From NCBI GenBank assembly GCA_965214415.1, contig CBDCBQ010000003.1, positions 2,604,001 to 2,668,000 of the forward strand: 64,000 nt of DNA. The letters are read 5' to 3'. Within the stretch, counting starts at the first letter, position 1; each line of letters starts with the position of its first letter. The notes beneath the pieces are model-generated. The model made no database searches, was not told the DNA's origin, and worked only from the letters and a program-made list of their open reading frames with translations. Of this stretch, positions 62,906-64,000 are shown piece by piece. The translations under genes were made by a program, and so were the position numbers. The stretch comes from RH-AL1 sp965214415. GTDB taxonomy: Bacteria; Pseudomonadota; Alphaproteobacteria; Rhizobiales; Beijerinckiaceae.

Positions 62906-64000
62906 TCAGGCGCCGGTGTGCGCGTAGACCGCGGCCTGCCGCGCCGCGCGGGCGGCTTCGGCGACGTTGAACGGGCCGTCGGCGGCGACGGCCGCGGCCA
63001 GCGCGCCGCGCAGGCGCAGGCCCGCCGTCGGGAGATCGAACGAGCTTGCCTGATCGCGGCCGGCGAGCGCGCTGGCGACGGCCGCCTTCTCGTCGGACGT
63101 GCCGCCCTGCGCGAGCGCGAGCATCAGGGCGAGCGGCCCCGAGCGCCCCTCGTCGCGCAGCCGCGCCAGCGCGTAGAGATTGACGAACCGCTTGACGCCG
63201 CGCGGGGCGGGACCGGCCAGCCCGGCCAAAGCCGACAGCAGCGCCGCCTCCTCGTTGGAGACGGGCCGATCGAGCGCGGAGCGCGACGCATCGGGCTTGC
63301 TCGCCGCCGCCGGGACGCCGCCGCGGCCAAGCGCGGCCTGGACCAACGCGCCGTAATCGCGCTCGGCCCCGCTGGCGCCTAGCTGCACCGGCACCTGCAC
63401 CCAGCGCTCCAGATCGGCGCGCGCGTCGGCGCCGAGCCGGGCAGGATCGCAGGCGACCAGCGTCACGAGGCCCGACGCCGCCATGCGGTGCAGCGCGTCG
63501 AGCAGTTCGCGCGCCCGCGCCGGCGGAATCGCGTCGAGATGATCGAGCGCGATCACGATGCGCTGTGGCGCCTGCCGGTTCGGCTCGGCCATCACCCTCG
63601 CGAGTGTCGCGAAGAAGTTTTGGCCCTGCCCGGCAATGCTCGCCGTCTCGAACGGCGACGGCTCGTTCAGGGTCGCGGGTCCCGTGTAGCCGACGCGGCG
63701 CTCGGCCTCGGCGCTCTCGCGGGTGAGCCGCTCGACGTCGGCATCGAGCGTGTCGACCCGCTTGGTCTGGTGCGCGTAGAGGCCGTCGAGATCGTGGCGG
63801 CGCACATCGAGGTCGCCATCTAGCAGCCGCACGCCCTTGAAGATCGGCGTCAAAAAGGCGAAGGCGCGCCACACGTCGGCGACGATCGCCAGCGCCGCCA
63901 GCGCGAACGCGCCGTTGCGGGCGAGGCCGAGGAGGTTCATGTGCGTGTCGAGCCAGTCGGCGACCGCGCCGCCGGCCTTGGGGCCGCCGCGCAGGTCGGC
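62906..64000 (-). CDS. KAP-like P-loop NTPase (5' end outside the window)
   Basis: The frame is open through base 64000 with no stop, so the ATG at 63940 is probably internal. The visible part has a hydrophobic insert (AFALAALAIVADVWRAFAFL) like KAP NTPases, which carry membrane helices inside the P-loop domain, then Walker B RIVIALDHLDAIPPARAREL, a sensor-like region VTLVACDPARL and RGVKRFVNLYALARLRDE, all typical of KAP. Walker A lies outside the window. Role unknown; KAP proteins often gate membrane or defence functions. Confidence 0.75.
   Translation of the reverse strand, partial: ADLRGGPKAGGAVADWLDTHMNLLGLARNGAFALAALAIVADVWRAFAFLTPIFKGVRLLDGDLDVRRHDLDGLYAHQTKRVDTLDADVERLTRESAEAERRVGYTGPATLNEPSPFETASIAGQGQNFFATLARVMAEPNRQAPQRIVIALDHLDAIPPARARELLDALHRMAASGLVTLVACDPARLGADARADLERWVQVPVQLGASGAERDYGALVQAALGRGGVPAAASKPDASRSALDRPVSNEEAALLSALAGLAGPAPRGVKRFVNLYALARLRDEGRSGPLALMLALAQGGTSDEKAAVASALAGRDQASSFDLPTAGLRLRGALAAAVAADGPFNVAEAARAARQAAVYAHTGA

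Overview
The window looks like chromosomal DNA of a high-GC alphaproteobacterium of the order Hyphomicrobiales (Rhizobiales). The evidence is the family content: a DUF4167 protein next to prmC, DUF2794 and DUF1674 (SDH assembly) proteins, an extensin-like lipoprotein, pgsA-moaD-moaE in a row, and CtrA-type TTAA-N7-TTAA sites. A block of serine-cycle genes (hydroxypyruvate reductase, both subunits of malate-CoA ligase, malyl-CoA lyase) suggests one-carbon, formate or glyoxylate metabolism. No methanol dehydrogenase, tRNA, rRNA, CRISPR array or intact transposase was seen.

Layout. 1-1805: mntR/mntH divergent pair with a perfect 16-bp palindrome between them. 1871-7442: small secreted protein, pgsA-moaD-moaE, Spy/LTXXQ-like protein, hydrolase, glycosyltransferase and infC (AUU start). 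7453-18524: broken ABM monooxygenase gene, extensin-like lipoprotein, MFS exporter, SDHAF4-like protein, OFA-type MFS transporter, htpG, decayed vapBC, prmC and a DUF4167 protein. 18538-27159: glgX, frameshifted transglutaminase, glmM, MAPEG protein, amidase, rpmI-rplT and mobB. 27156-31189: methyltransferase, tusA-like gene, a fused chemoreceptor/amide-binding protein (the most unusual gene here) and a Met/Lys/His-rich secreted peptide. 31286-35629: serine-cycle cluster on the minus strand. 36049-37640: a decayed HscC-type Hsp70 / J-protein locus. 37696-48866: Lrp regulator, flavoprotein, GGDEF-EAL protein, aminotransferase, fpr, outer-membrane barrel and kup. 48973-55303: remnants of a ParE-type toxin-antitoxin pair, a phospholipase D-like protein, mutS and a small conserved protein. 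55304-61911: a seven-gene MoxR-Bat operon. 61928-64000: DUF2794 protein, small conserved protein and a KAP-like NTPase cut by the window edge.

Working together. The serine-cycle enzymes would turn hydroxypyruvate to glycerate and malate via malyl-CoA to glyoxylate plus acetyl-CoA. The MoxR-Bat operon has overlapping start/stop junctions except where a ~150-bp palindromic repeat sits between its third and fourth genes; a second copy lies between mtkB and mcl. At least five genes or gene pairs are visibly broken (ABM protein, VapC, transglutaminase, HscC/J, ParE), and there are several minisatellite arrays, so this chromosome appears to be gathering indels. Any single frameshift could also be an assembly error. 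All functional calls come from reading motifs by eye; no database search was run.
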